In this document: positions 50,526 through 62,679 of the stretch, piece by piece
Position numbering within the stretch: the first letter of the stretch is position 1
Layout of the letters: each line of letters opens with the position of its first letter
Assembly: GCA_029204225.1 (NCBI GenBank)
Contig: CM055097.1
Location: 5,127,125 to 5,191,124, forward strand
Length of the DNA stretch: 64,000 nucleotides
Reading direction: 5' to 3'
Origin: Diphasiastrum complanatum
Taxonomy: Eukaryota; Streptophyta; Lycopodiopsida; Lycopodiales; Lycopodiaceae
Notes under the pieces: generated by a model
What the model saw: the letters and a program-made list of their open reading frames with translations, nothing else
The model's database searches: none
What the model was told of the DNA's origin: nothing
Position numbers and translations under genes: made by a program

Positions 50526-51732
50526 ACTGAATTTTAGGCCTTTTACGGTGGTTTTTCCTTGATAACTTTTTACTCCTTGCACTAATTGACCTGAGATTTT
50601 GACAGTAGCTGGATCTGATGCAGATCTTTCCATTGATCTGGTCTGCGAGGGTTATCTTGTGCGAGGGTTGGCTATGCGAGGGTTCTTTGGCTGTTTTTGC
50701 AGGTAAAAAACTTGATATCTTTCAGATCTCTAGGAAGTAACTCTCGCAAGGATCACAGTAGCTAGATCTGATGCAGATCTCACTGTAGAATTTTCTGTGA
50801 GAGTTAACTCTCGTAAGAAGTGAAAATTTCACTGTCTGCGAGGGTTCAAAAATACTTTTTTGGCTTGATCTTCACCAGATCTTCACACTAACTCTCGTAG
50901 GCTTCATCGCTGATGTAAATTGACATTCTGAATTGATTGAGAGGGTGTGCGAGAGTTCTTACAGGAAGGATTTGCTGGATCTTCACTTTTTTGTGATTTT
51001 TTTGCACTTAAATCCAATTTTCTGCTCACTGGAATCAGACTAACTCTTGCAAGCTCTTCTGTGTCTTGGTCTCACTGAGATGGAACTTCAGAATCCTTTG
51101 AGAGAGTTCTTGACCACTGGAACTGAAAATTTTGTTGTCTGCGAGGGTTCACTGGTACTTTCCTGTCTTTTTTTTATTGGGAACTCTTGCACAGGCACTT
51201 AGATATCAAACTACCTCTTGCAAGTCTCTCTATGTCTTGGTCTCACTTAAATGGAACTTCAAAGGGCTCTGCGAGAGTTCTTATGAAAATTTGAATTTTT
51301 TTGAATTTTTTCAAGGGTTTTTTGAATTTTTTATGATTTTTCTCTGATTTTTACAATCTGCTTGGAACTAACTCTCACAGGCTTCTATGCAGGTCTAGGA
51401 CAGTACCTTGGAGCTGCTGCCAATCATGCAAGGGTTAATTCTCACTAATTTTGGAGATATAAAAATCTGATGAGATTTTAAGCTCTTTTTCCCTCCAAAA
51501 TACAGATTGGTGTGTTTTTTGGGTTTTTTGGCTGGTTGATTTGGGTTTCAAGCCCTTAGAGGCTATTCAGGGCCTCCTCTACCCTCTCACACCTCCTTCG
51601 CTAGCTATGAACAGTCCAAACACAAAAAAAAAAATACAGAAAACTAACTCTAAAATCCCAAAAATCTACCTAAACTACTCTAAAAATCAAGAAAATAGCT
51701 AAAATGCAGCTAAACTAGTTAGTGGAAACCTA
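50526..51732 (-). promoter_or_regulatory. Gypsy leader with dyad words (unit 3)
   Basis: Some words differ from unit 1 (for example gtctgcgaggg here, gtcggagaggg there). The unit 3 form is closer to the consensus word. Confidence 0.6.
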
Positions 51733-51750
51733 TCCCTGGCAACGGCACCA
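51733..51750 (-). other. tRNA-Asp-like primer binding site (unit 3)
   Basis: Identical to the other two. Confidence 0.85.
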
Positions 51751-51751
51751 C

Positions 51752-51975
51752 TGTAGGGTCAAAGATCTTACATAGTATAGCCCTCCCGCCTGTCAACAAG
51801 GGTTAGATCACTGGATAGGTACCTAACTATGCATAGATGCTACTTTTAGTTAGTTTCCTACTTTCTCCCTCAACTCTACTCACCACTAACACTATTCTCC
51901 TTTAACTCTACTCCTCTACACTGACATTCATCATGATTTGGGTGAAGGGAAGGGATAGAAAAGAAGAGATTGAGA

Positions 51976-52059
<84 letters not shown>

Positions 52060-52619
52060 GGAGGTTAGCTCAAATGCACATTATACTTGCTAAAGGAGAA
52101 ACATAAACTATTAAAACCGAAAAAGCATGAACTTGAAAGCAATTGAAAACAACAAGAGCAATAGCAAGCATTGAATTGCAAATGAGGATGCTTCTCTTCC
52201 AAAATTGGTAGAGCTTCCTCCTTCTCATTAAGCATGAAAATAGTGTACAAATGGTGCCTTTTTATAAAATGGGGAAGGCCCTTGCCCCTCAATCCTATTG
52301 GCTAATATTCACAATGATCCTATCCATTCATCTTGGACCCAACTTGATCCAAGGGTCCACAAAAAGTACATTAGAAATCACAAGATTCATGTGAGTCCCA
52401 ATTTGGACCCAACTCTAAAAAGTAATCTCTAAGTTTTAAAATGACATTGGGCCTCTCGTTTTATTTTAAATCCAAGGCCCAAGTCATGTTTATTTTATTT
52501 ACAACTTTATTTGCATGCTCATTGGGCCATGGGCTTATACACGCAGTATGCCATGCCCTCGCAACACATTTTATTGGATGATTTTATTTATTTACACTTT
52601 GTTGGGAATACCCCCAACA
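51752..52619 (-). repeat. 5' LTR (unit 3), 868 bp
   Basis: GA array at 51981-52055. Confidence 0.92.
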
Positions 52620-54290
52620 CTCATACATGTGATGTTACTATCATTTCTTTTGTCGAGAAAACTCGATAATGGGAATCTCTTAGGTGGCCCTCTCTTTGCT
52701 TTGGCACATTATCATAGGCTTGCATGCTACAACTACATCCTTTTCTTTCTATTTGTTTCCCTCCATTGTAGATGATACTCATATTGTGAGACTTGATAGT
52801 GAAGCTATCCTAGTTTTTTTGTATTTCTCTTAGTAGCTTTCCTCTCTTGGGCTTCTGATGAATAGGACTTCTAAGTGTGTATTTTGGTGTCCAAAAGGCT
52901 TTTCAATAGATTTTTCTATTCCTACATGGTTCTCTACTCCTAAGCATGGCATTAAAGTGCTTGGTTTTTCATTGGTTCTCCTAAGTTTGTCACTTCATCT
53001 ATGCAGAATACTCTGGATGAATTTGTTTACCATTTTTATATGTTGCCAAAGCTTGAAAATTCCCAAGTTGCTTTCAAAATTCTCACTCCTAGTTATCTTA
53101 TACATTTTATTTCTCCTTCACTTGATGTATTATCATTACTCCGATATTTTAATGATACTTTATTGGACTGGGGCCAAGGTCAATTTTCTAAGAGACAAAT
53201 TTTTCTTTCTACTTTCTTAGGTGGTGTTGGCCTCGTATCCACCACTTGCATTGCTCTGGCTGCTTTTCTAGGAAGTTGGGCTCTTATTGCTTCTACACTA
53301 GTTTCTAGGTTTCAACAAGGTAATGAATCTCTCCTTCTTGATTCGGCAGGTCATGTGAAAACTGATAACTTTACTTTTCGACAAGATCTTTGCACTGCTA
53401 GAGAGTCACTTCCACCGCTTGTACAACCTTTATGCTTTCTTTGAAAAATTTGGCGGCAAATTAGTGATTGGTTTTTCAGAAGACTCTCGTGGAGCTTATT
53501 TACTTTTATTTCTTCACTCAACTTATTAATGATTCACCATATGATGCAATTCGAGCTCATCTTCTTTCTTGTGTTGGTCCATGTGTAGGGACTTGGTTGG
53601 TTGCACATCCAATTCTTCAAGTCTTGCAAGTTTCCTTTGACATATTTATAACTGCCCTTCGTACCAAATTGGGGCTACCACATAAAATTTGAAATGTTCA
53701 TGTGGTCATGTGTTGGATTTTTGGGTGCTCATTTTATGTGGTGCTCCTCAAGTGGAGATTGTATTGTATCACATAATTCCAATGTTCTTGTTGCCTTTGC
53801 GCATGATAGTGATTTTCATGTTGTTCGAGAGCATATACACATTTTACTAGGGCCATCTTGATAATCATCTCATAGTGTGTAGAGCTTGTTCTTTCATGCG
53901 AGTGGATTCACACTCTTGGAAGTGTTGTAATTGTTGAATTTTCTCAGCAAGACCTTCTTCGTCATTCTTCCACCACGCAAGGAGTTGTTGCATCTCACGC
54001 AGATCAAGAAAAAGAGGAAGACTACAATGACCATGCATCTGGTAAAGAGTTCATCTCTTTTACTTCAAAAACATATGGATGTCTTCTCAAGAAATTTAAT
54101 GGTTTTTGGTCCTTATGTATGAAGCTTGCTGTGAAACGCTAGGGACAAAGTGTTACATCACACTCCATCATTGTATCTTTCTTTTGTCAGTGTATTTGTA
54201 TTGCATTACAACAATCGCAAGCACTTTCAATTCTTTGACAGACTCAAGTAGGAGTGGCTACTTCAAAGCTTCATGCACTTACCTGTTAGT
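52620..54290 (+). pseudogene. LINE with RT and probable restriction-like endonuclease end
   Basis: Begins with GGPLFALAHYHRL and DDTHIV and continues without a structural break past 52808 (LSSLGLLMNRTSKCVFWCPK), then KHGIKVLG. A one-base indel there moves the frame to IGSPKFVTSSMQNTLDEF. Later come AHLLSCVGPCVGTWLVAHP and ALRTKLGLPH, a CGHVLD...GAHF...C zinc-like motif split by another indel, HVVREH, and a block KEFISFTSKTYGCLLKKFN. From memory, this order resembles plant LINE-like elements with a C-terminal zinc motif and restriction-like endonuclease. Several frameshifts and stops make it dead. The part before the RT palm is missing, replaced by the gypsy LTR. Confidence 0.75.
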
Positions 54291-54433
54291 GACACCAATA
54301 CAACTAGTGACAGATCATGTGCATTTGAGTAGCTTTATGTTATATTATGCAAAGTTAGCTTTTAACTACATTTGTCATTTGGCAATATCATTTACTATCC
54401 TTTTGTACCTTGAAGGTTTTTTCCATACCGCAT

Positions 54434-54690
54434 TCATAAAATAAGGTGAAAAATAATTTGAAAGTTCTTGCTAATATGTTTCATCAACAAACAAACATGA
54501 AACACATTGTGCATCTTCGTAATGATCAATAGATCCAATCTATATGCTGAATTTTCAATTCTTTGAATGATCTTAAACGGTCTGTAAAATTGAAAATATG
54601 ACCTTTCACTCCAAGTTTTTTTCAATACTGCTTTCAAATTTTTTTTTGCATATTTAAACTCATTTGAAAAATAATTCTACTATTATGTTT
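54434..54690 (-). pseudogene. Gypsy integrase C-terminal fragment
   Basis: The minus-strand frame has PFKIIQRIENSAYRLDL followed by KMHNVFHVCLLMKH, the conserved block after the core domain in chromovirus-type integrases. It is cut off at the LTR edge at 54756. It belongs to a different element from the Tat-type one. Confidence 0.7.
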
Positions 54691-54755
54691 GTTAATTTCA
54701 TATAAATCAAGTGTATTGATTCATATCTATAAAATGCATAAGGGAGGTCATACCA

Positions 54756-55225
54756 TGTAAAGACTACTAAGGGAAAAAAAACCCCTAAGATGAGGATAGG
54801 AGAACACAACAGGAGACATGTAGGAGCAAAACCTCCCAGCCAAACCTAGATCAATCATGGATCTAGCCCTCGAGCCATGCCATTTGAAAGCTAGAGGATA
54901 AGAGAGCAACTGTTAACCTGAACCAAGTTGTCGACGGGAGAATCCCTACCCCAATATATAGAATAGGTTCATGTGCATGAACCCATGCAGTCCAACTATA
55001 AATAGGTCACAGCTCTTCATGCATCCCTCATGCCTATATCAGTCACATGTACATGCTCTACTTCATATGTCTCAATTAAAGTGTCTGGATCCTCTCAAGG
55101 TTATTAATCACAAACTGGCCTTGACATGGAACTCAATCGAGGCATAACCAATAATCTCGAATACCGGAGGGCTGGTCTACCATATTAGAACTATTTCATG
55201 TCCTTAGTTGAATATGGATGTAACA
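54756..55225 (-). repeat. 3' LTR of the LARD-like element
   Basis: 470 bp, TG...CA ended (tgtaaag at the left, gtaaca at the right), and followed on the inside by ttaagggaggaataa (minus strand). Confidence 0.6.
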
Positions 55226-57377
55226 TTATTCCTCCCTTAAACTGGTTCTGTCCTCAGAACATAAAAGAGAAATATGATATTATTCCTTAAGCTTTCAACT
55301 TTTGCCCAAAAATTATTATTCTTAGTCTGATCTTTCTATCAGAAATAAATACTCAGAGATGCAACAATTCTTCAATTGAATGTCTCTACACAAAAGTGCT
55401 AACTCCAGATTGTTTGATACAATCCCTAGAGAACTTCTCTTATCTAAAAATTTTGCATCTAATAGCTTCCCCAATGGAATCTTACCCCTCACTTCACCCC
55501 TCCTTTTGAAGAAATTACCTAATTTCTTGCAAAAGTTAGTTGGAGAGATGACACATGAAAACATCTAAATAGTCTATAGTAAAACTTGCTTTCCATAATG
55601 GATTCACTCTATTATACACAGGACTTTCCTTCCAAACATTTTCATACGAACAGTAACCATCATCCATTTGAGATCTACCTATGCATAAGAGATAATCTGG
55701 TTTAAAAAAATTGAAATACAACTATCTCGAAATATCTCAAATTCCAAGCCTTAACCATATAAGTAGTAATTCACTGTTTACAAATTCTCTACTTCAGAAT
55801 CTGTTGGCGTTTCTTTTGCTTCTAGCTTTGTTTCTTGTTTTGCCTGCTGTCAACAGAGACAGTGGGTTCTTTTTAAGTTTATCTTTCTTGTTTCACACGA
55901 GAAACAAGAAGCTATTCTACAGCATTTTAGAAGTCCAAGAATCAAGAAACCAACCAATCTTTTGATTCTTGCATATCCCAAGAACATCAAGAACAGGGTT
56001 GTAAGGGGATATGCAAGAATTACATGACAAACCCAGCCTATTCAGTTTACCTTAATGCTGATTCCTACATTAATCCACAAACAAGAAATGAAATCTAATC
56101 CACTCTAGGAAAGCAGAAAGACTAATCCACTCTACTATCCACAACCACACACAAAGGAGGGAAGGGCAAGATCATGAATGCATCACTCAAGAAACAAGCA
56201 TGATCAAGGAGCTCAATAGATGCACCAAAACTCGTGGAGGCTCTTCTCAATTCAGCATGGAGTAGGTACATTTCACAAAAGCTCCTCTTCTCAAAGAGGG
56301 AGTCTCTTAAATAAGCAAGAGAGCTTTAGATGGCATCCTAGTGGCATTTCCACATTACACAAATAACAAGTGGAATAATGCTCTCCACTAGAGGTCGCCA
56401 TCAAAAGGTGGCTCACTCTACTTTCTTTAAGAGGGGCCTACTTGCATTTATTACTTTGCCTAGAAATACTAGTTCCTACATGGTCATTACATCTTCCGAG
56501 ATTCACCATAAGGCTTACACAGTTCTTGCTTGTCATTTCTAACTGGCATTTCTCGGCTCTCAGTCTTCTGATCGTCTCGTCTTCTCAGAGACCTCCTCGG
56601 TCTAAGGTAAAAAGGTGCTCTTGGGTAGCTCTAGCCGAGTACCTTGGGGATTCGTCAAAATCAGCCAACATCATCCCACCCCTAATGTGTTGCAGGACCC
56701 ACTACAACTCATATTGGACGATATTGCTCTGCTTCCGCATTGGCATCTTCAATCGGCACTTGGAAAAAAGTAGATCCTCATTCCCTTGCATAAAACCGGG
56801 TGTTTATTGTTGCCAGTCTTTATCAAAAACTACTTTTTGCAAATTGCCACAATTTAAATAGAATGTCTTATTGCTGCAAGTGGTTGACATTCTCAAAATT
56901 TGGAGAGCTCCTAGCAGTTTCACATGCTCGAGTGCTTTCCTCATGTCTCTTTCTTTTGTTGCATCTGCCATGGATGGTTTCACTTCTAGTTTCTGGGCAG
57001 ATTCTAACTTCTGGGAGGTTTGTATCCTCCATATTGCTTCTAGGCATTTCTGCAATTCTTTTCGCAGTTGAAGTTCCAGTCTTGTCGATGCTCTTTCCTG
57101 ATAGGTAGCACAAATCTTGGTTATCAATCTTCAAGGGCATGGACTCATCCACACATTGGTGGTAGGAATAGATTGGACGGATGGTTTGGTGACGTCAAGG
57201 AAACATGATGAAGGCTTGGTGGAAGGGTGAAGGAACCGATAGTTCTACAGTTGCAGTCTCAGACCCTTGCAATGTCGAGCTTTGACCACCACTTGTTGGG
57301 TGATGCGCTCATTTTATTTTCTAGGTTCACAGTTGTATTCATATTTCTTTTTTTGTAGCTCTTTCTTTTGATCCGTT
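55226..57377. other. LARD interior, left part; no gene assigned
   Basis: It contains a 15-bp perfect hairpin (55965-55979 with 56006-56020). Two overlapping minus-strand frames (57127-56804 and 57152-56868) may continue the coiled-coil fragment to the right, but neither shows a domain. Confidence 0.4.
55965..56020. repeat. Perfect 15-bp stem-loop
   Basis: attcttgcatatccc pairs exactly with gggatatgcaagaat across a 26-base loop. Role unknown. Confidence 0.7.
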
Positions 57378-57560
57378 ACTTTTGGATCTCTTTGGGCTTC
57401 ATAGGAGGGCATCCAACTATCATTGCTCCCGATAGTTTCTTTTGATCAAAATCGATCTGACTCAACTGTTGCTTAAGTTTTGTCCTGTCCTCATCAGCTT
57501 CTTGGATCTTTCTCTTTATTTCTTCTAGCTGCTTCGTCTACTTCTTAGATCTTTTCTGGC
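57378..57560 (-). pseudogene. Coiled-coil coding fragment
   Basis: The minus strand reads TKQLEEIKRKIQEADEDRTK and KLKQQLSQIDFDQKK, charged heptads typical of a coiled coil, then a stop. An earlier in-frame stop precedes it. It looks like part of a host gene or of a structural retroelement protein. I cannot identify it. Confidence 0.4.
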
Positions 57561-57987
57561 TGATCAATCATTGTAGGTGGTAGTTGGCCTTTGCAAGACA
57601 TTTGCAATGATCTATCAGCTGCTTCGGTAAAACTATCAGGCTCTGAAAAACTGGGAATTTCTTAGATGAACAGTGGTATGATGGCAAACAGATATATGGA
57701 AGGTAGGGTGGAGGTGGTGACATCGGTAGATGGTGTGGTGATAGGCATGAGAATGGGTGTAGATGAATGGCAAGAGGCTGGTTGAAGAAGGAGACTGATT
57801 TACCAATGGTTGTGCTTCCTATTTGCTGAAGGATCTTCGTCGTGACTGGGGTACTTCTTCTGATTGAGTCTCTTTGGATTGCCCATCTGCCTTCTTCAGC
57901 CTTGTCTTTTTCATCTTTGACTTGTGAGCTTGGCTGGTAATTCTGCTGCTGTTGTTGCTGGCAATGTGGCTGCTGCAGTGGATCCAA

Positions 57988-58184
<197 letters not shown>

Positions 58185-58199
58185 TGACCAAAAGTGGCT

Positions 58200-58745
58200 C
58201 TTTAAGGCCTTTTACAAATCGGGCAAAATTTCTTACTCATTAGTCTTTCTGCTACCAAAGAGCCAAACTTCTCCTTCTCATGGTTCAATTCCAAATGGAC
58301 CCTTTCTGATTCCCCCCTCATGTGGAAGAACAGATTTCGTAGAACTAGCAAGATCAGGAATGGCAAGCTTAGAATTTTCTCCCTTAGGATCATTCAACAT
58401 TCTCTGCCTGTGCGTGCTAGTTATCGAGGTGATGTATCGCATGTCTACACTAAATGCAAAACATTTGATGAGGATGTGATCCATCTGTTTTTTCATTGTT
58501 ATGCTCCTCTTTGGAAGTCAGTGTCTGATCTCTTTATTGCACGCTAGAGAATCAGCCACACAAATCTATTGTTGAACGATATCACTTTTGAGGATTTAGA
58601 GATTAATGTTGTTTGGCAACATATTAGAGTAATCACTCTTTGGAACATATGGCTAGATAGGAACAACAGGGAATTTGGGACTGGTGACTTTAGTATCTCC
58701 CCCCTGCTTTTTTTTAAAGAGGCTAAATTTTTTTTGTTATTGTAA
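58200..58745 (+). pseudogene. 3' end of an L1-type LINE with zinc-binding domain
   Basis: The plus strand reads LRIIQHSLPVRASYRG, then KCKTFDEDVIHLFFHCYAPLW, which is the zf-RVT pattern after LINE reverse transcriptase, followed by TLWNIWLDRNNREFG. An A/T-rich tail and poly-A-like run (to about 58815) follow. It is of a different family from the LINE at 52620. No RT lies before it, only the CT array. Confidence 0.7.
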
Positions 58746-60342
58746 GTTTAATTACAGCTTGTACCCTGTATATGTTTCTTAATCTATGGCTAGAATTCGA
58801 GAGAAAAAAAAATTTCGGTTATCCTATACAATTCACTGGCTTAGCATTACTCCATTAAGGTCTATCAGTTTAATGCAACTAATGAAAGTACATGAATAGA
58901 AAATCCACAATATTTTGAATTTCGATAGTTCTCTTATTGTATTCAACAAAAATCCATTTTGTCGAATAACGAAATTACCTCCATTCACCTTCATGACTTA
59001 CGTCATTAGTTCAGCTAAATTTCACCTTCAATGAGTATTTTGCAAAAAGCTTTTGCTTGCAAATTACTAATTATCAAAATCAATTAGAATGCAATAACAA
59101 AACCATCGATATTTTACCGATCAAAAAGGAGAAAAACTCTCGTACACAATTTAACTCAATTCACTGGCAGTAACCTTACTCCAGAGTTAATTCGTTAACT
59201 ACCACAATACCAGGAAATCAAATTTCCACTTACAGGACACTTGCCTGGAGAAAATTATCATGAAGAATCGATACTTTATTGTCGATCCTAAATCCATGAT
59301 CAATCACATAGACATAAGAGGTTAGGATAATAAAATTATTCTCCAAACATTCTCCCGATTAAGGTCGAGAGAATAAGTAATTTCATTCTCAATTGTCGAT
59401 TTAGGTAGCAAAAATCCCCTTATCGAACGTGACCATTGCTTTGATCACAGCTATATCTTTGCAAAGACCTCCATAATTCGGGCTATGCAACAAACAATAT
59501 CGTTGTAAATAGTCGTGCATTCATCAAATGCACCCACTCCCTTTGCAAGAAGTAAATAGCTCTGACATCAATGCAACCCCAAGGCTACGAGCATATAACA
59601 CTCACTGATAGACATGGTATCACTAGAAGGGTCAGCGCCCCCCCCCCCCCCCTTTCCAAACCCTAATAAGGGTTCTACATGCCAAAATTACCCTCGCAGC
59701 ATCAACACAAACTCCAACCTCGAGTCTCCAAACAGGATCAAGCATTCAACAGCTCTTAGTCCCAGAACGGCTGCAACAACAAGATCGCGCCAATACGATG
59801 CACCAACGCCTTCTCCAACAAGCCAGCTGATAATTGCCACATATTCTCCTTCCAGAAGGGACATTACAGGGATTCAAGCTAGATCCACAAGAGGTTCTGC
59901 AAGCGCTTTCAAAAACTAATTGCGACCTCCGTCTGCCCTCAGGATCAGCGAGTGGCAATCACGCCTCAGTTGTCAATACACGGATTCCTACTGTGTGCAA
60001 TCCGGTTGTCCTCAACAGCCAGTACTCTGGATATTGTTCACAAACAGGAACTGAGCTCGCTCTTGATCATCTACAGATTTCAATTGTTAAAACGACCAAC
60101 AGTTGTGTCCTTCTGCAGATGAGACCACGCAAAACAACCTCTGAGACAATAATTTCCGGATAAGAGCGGCCGTCAAATCTCTGTAACCACAAGGCTGGCT
60201 GCGCTTCCAATCTGTGTTCCCAATGCATGCAGGTTCACTAGGACCCTCGAAGGGAAAAATTATAAACGCATGCAATCAGAACTTTAACCAAGCTGAGTCC
60301 ACCTATAAAACAAGCAATTTGATCTACCATAGTAGATCACTC
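58746..60342. other. LARD interior, right part; no gene assigned
   Basis: AT-rich to about 59600, then a C run (59638-59652) and mixed sequence with short unassigned frames. Nothing recognisable. Confidence 0.4.
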
Positions 60343-60696
60343 TTACAACAATTGAAAGCTTTCTCAAGAAACAGAAAATTACGTGGGGCCGCGAATGCCC
60401 TGCCCCGAGAGCCTTCCGTGCTGGGAGGGCCCTTGCCCGAGGGCAGGGCCGACCTGCACGGAAGGCCCGAGGGGCTGGGCCTTCCCTTGCGTAATGACAA
60501 GTCTGAATTTTTTTTATCTCTTACAACAATTGAAAGCTTTCTCAAGAAACAGAAAATTACGTGGGGGGAATGCCCTACCCCGAGGGCCTTCCGTGCTGGG
60601 AGGGCCCTTGCCCGAGGGCAGGGCCCGACCTGCACGGAAGGCCTGAGGGGCTGGGCCTTCCCTTGCGTAATGACAAGTCTGAATTTTTTTTATCTC
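60343..60696. repeat. Two tandem copies of a GC-rich palindromic block (about 177 bp each)
   Basis: 60343-60520 and 60521-60696 match closely. Each has AT-rich edges and a roughly 130-bp GC-rich core. Within the core gccttccgtgc (60411-60421) pairs perfectly with gcacggaaggc (60456-60466) around a smaller tgccc/gggca hairpin, and the core is bounded by ttacg and cgtaa. Open frames through it are composition artefacts. Confidence 0.85.
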
Positions 60697-61045
60697 TTAT
60701 TGATTTGATTCTTGACAGAACGCTGATGATGTTACTGAAGGATGGGAATTCTGGACCAGTTTATGGACAGAATCGTTGATGCTTTTAACATGGATCAAAA
60801 TTCTGGAGGTGCAAGCAAATTCCACCTCTGGAGGTGCATCAAAAATACAAAGAAAAAATTCAGAGTTGGCATTACGGATAAATTCACAATAATTCTCAGC
60901 ATCTTTACCAAAATTGAACATGTAGAATAACGCTCTACCACCAATTTCAAAAAACATGCCTCAAACCGGAATTAGTGAATCCATATCCGAACTTCTCTTG
61001 AGAAATCTGTCACCATCTCATCCAAGACCGCATCTTAGCTGGGAA
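60697..61045 (-). other. Leader side of the LARD-like element
   Basis: Contains an open minus-strand frame (60697-60957, 86 codons) with no recognised domain, just inside the primer site. Confidence 0.3.
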
Positions 61046-61056
61046 CTCTGATACCA
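61046..61056 (-). other. tRNA-Met-type primer binding site
   Basis: TGGTATCAGAG on the minus strand, one base from the LTR end. Confidence 0.65.
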
Positions 61057-61057
61057 A

Positions 61058-61168
61058 TGTAAAGAGTGACTAGAGAAAAACCCCTAAGACGAGGATAAGA
61101 GAACACAACAGGAGACATGAGGAACAAAACAACCCAACCAAACCTAGATCAATCCTGGATCTAGCCCC
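61058..61168 (-). repeat. Truncated 5' LTR of the LARD-like element
   Basis: Matches the first 110 bases of 54756-55225 with scattered differences, then breaks off. Confidence 0.6.
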
Positions 61169-61407
61169 TGTTTTCATAAGCATATGGAGCAATTAGGGTT
61201 GAAACATGAGACCACAAAGCATTACATGCCATTTAGTTAGTTAGATTGATTCAGTTTACTTGATAGTAAAAGCCATTATCAAATGGATCTCTAGGAGTTA
61301 ATAAGTGTTTTGAGGTCAAAAAAATATGAAGCCAAAATTTTCTATCTTGTTAAGCACAACAAAACTTGCCATAAATAGGGGAACTTTTGATGGTCTTTGT
61401 ATTTGCT

Positions 61408-61433
61408 GGGGGGGGGGGGGGGGGGGGGGGGGG
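61408..61433. repeat. Poly-G run (26 bases)
   Basis: Uninterrupted G; length may be unreliable. Confidence 0.9.
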
Positions 61434-61795
61434 AGGGGAGGGAGGAATTGCATAGAGTGCTTTTGATCACTGGGGGGAAGAATTGAATACAATGCATTTG
61501 ATCACTATGTAGTGCTCAGTGTTTTATCTTGATTTCTCTTCCAATCATGTCTTCATACATGAAATCATATGATTAATCAATAGTATTCATTTGATGCAAT
61601 TTTAGATTTTCAACAACAACAATGGCCATGCTTTAGATGCACCTTTATATGCAGGTCATCAATAACAAAAAATTCAGGTTCTTATTTTTTTATTACATGC
61701 ATTCCTAGGGTATCATTATGCATTATAGACCAACATCATCACTAAAAACAATAATCAAATAAACATTACCACTTTGCATTCACAAACTTATTTAA

Positions 61796-61936
61796 AAAAT
61801 GTTTAGCTTTGCTGCAATAGCGGTAAGCTATTGTGACAACTTGCTAAAAGCTAAGTTTCATAAATGTTTAACTTTGTCGCAATAGTGGTAAAACAATAGT
61901 GGTAAGACATTGTGATAACTTGCTAAAAGATGAGGT
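61796..61936. repeat. Diverged tandem duplicate of about 66 bp
   Basis: aaatgttta(g/a)ctttg...caata...ggtaa...attgtga(c/t)aacttgctaaaag occurs twice head to tail. The second copy has a small internal duplication (aatagtggtaa twice). Confidence 0.75.
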
Positions 61937-62331
61937 ATCACTCTTAGGTGAGTTTCGGCATTAAAATGAGTTTTTTTTTTTAAAGTCCTTCTAAAATGCG
62001 ATATTTGTTTTTTGATTTTTAAGAATTCAGATGCCCTGTCTAAGACAAAACTTGTTGTGATATATCAATAACCTTTGTTGTCATATCTCTATTCATGCAC
62101 ACACTTTGTTGTCAACTATTATGCCGCAACTCCAAGATAACAACGATCTATTTTGAATATAGATAATTATCTTGCATCCAATATTAGTTAATCACATTTT
62201 GGTTTTGGAAATTTGTGGCAAGGCCTTTCGTGTATACAGCCATGTTCTTGTTTGCTTTGAAAAAGGAGGTGGAGTTTCACATTTCTCACATTTTGTGCCA
62301 ATTTTTTTGATTGATTGATTGATTTATTTGT

Positions 62332-62458
62332 TTTTGATGGAATGTGCATTTGGACAGCCAATGACGGGCTGCCACATAGCATGTGTGACCCGGTGATACA
62401 TATGTGCTATGTGGTATGTAGTCATTCATTGGATGTCCACTAACACATTCCATCAAAA
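62332..62458. mobile_element. 127-bp foldback MITE-like element
   Basis: The left arm starts ttttgatggaatgtg; the right arm ends cacattccatcaaaa, its exact complement. Arms of about 60 bases pair with some mismatches (ggacagccaatga with tcattggatgtcc; cacatagca with tgctatgtg) around a short loop. It has no coding capacity. Confidence 0.75.
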
Positions 62459-62679
62459 TTTTCACCTGTCGTGTCAACTCTTGACTTGAGAATTGTGGAT
62501 ATCAATTCTCACAAAAAATGAATTTCTAAATTTGCATCATCATCCTCCTAAATCTTCATGCAAATTTTTTTCTTTGAAGTGAAGTGTTGCATAGAAAGAA
62601 AAGCCCAGCACTTGGCATTATCACAACCACAAAAGAATAGCTAGAGATGAAGTGATAAAGTGACTATATAGTGTATGTG

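Larger units (their letters stand above)
45775..52808. repeat. Amplified segment, unit 3 (truncated, 7.0 kb)
   Basis: Gypsy 5' half plus LINE. It lacks the chitinase part: at 52808 the LINE frame continues into its own downstream sequence instead. About two dozen substitutions from unit 1 were seen by eye, mostly between 48.1 and 51.2 kb. Confidence 0.95.

Noticed and set aside
60383-60779. Frames through the duplicated GC-rich block
   Set aside because: The repeated Pro/Gly/Arg text reflects the tandem DNA repeat, not a protein.
61046-61056. A tRNA gene at the tRNA-like primer sites
   Set aside because: Only the short 3'-end complement is present; there is no cloverleaf or internal promoter boxes.
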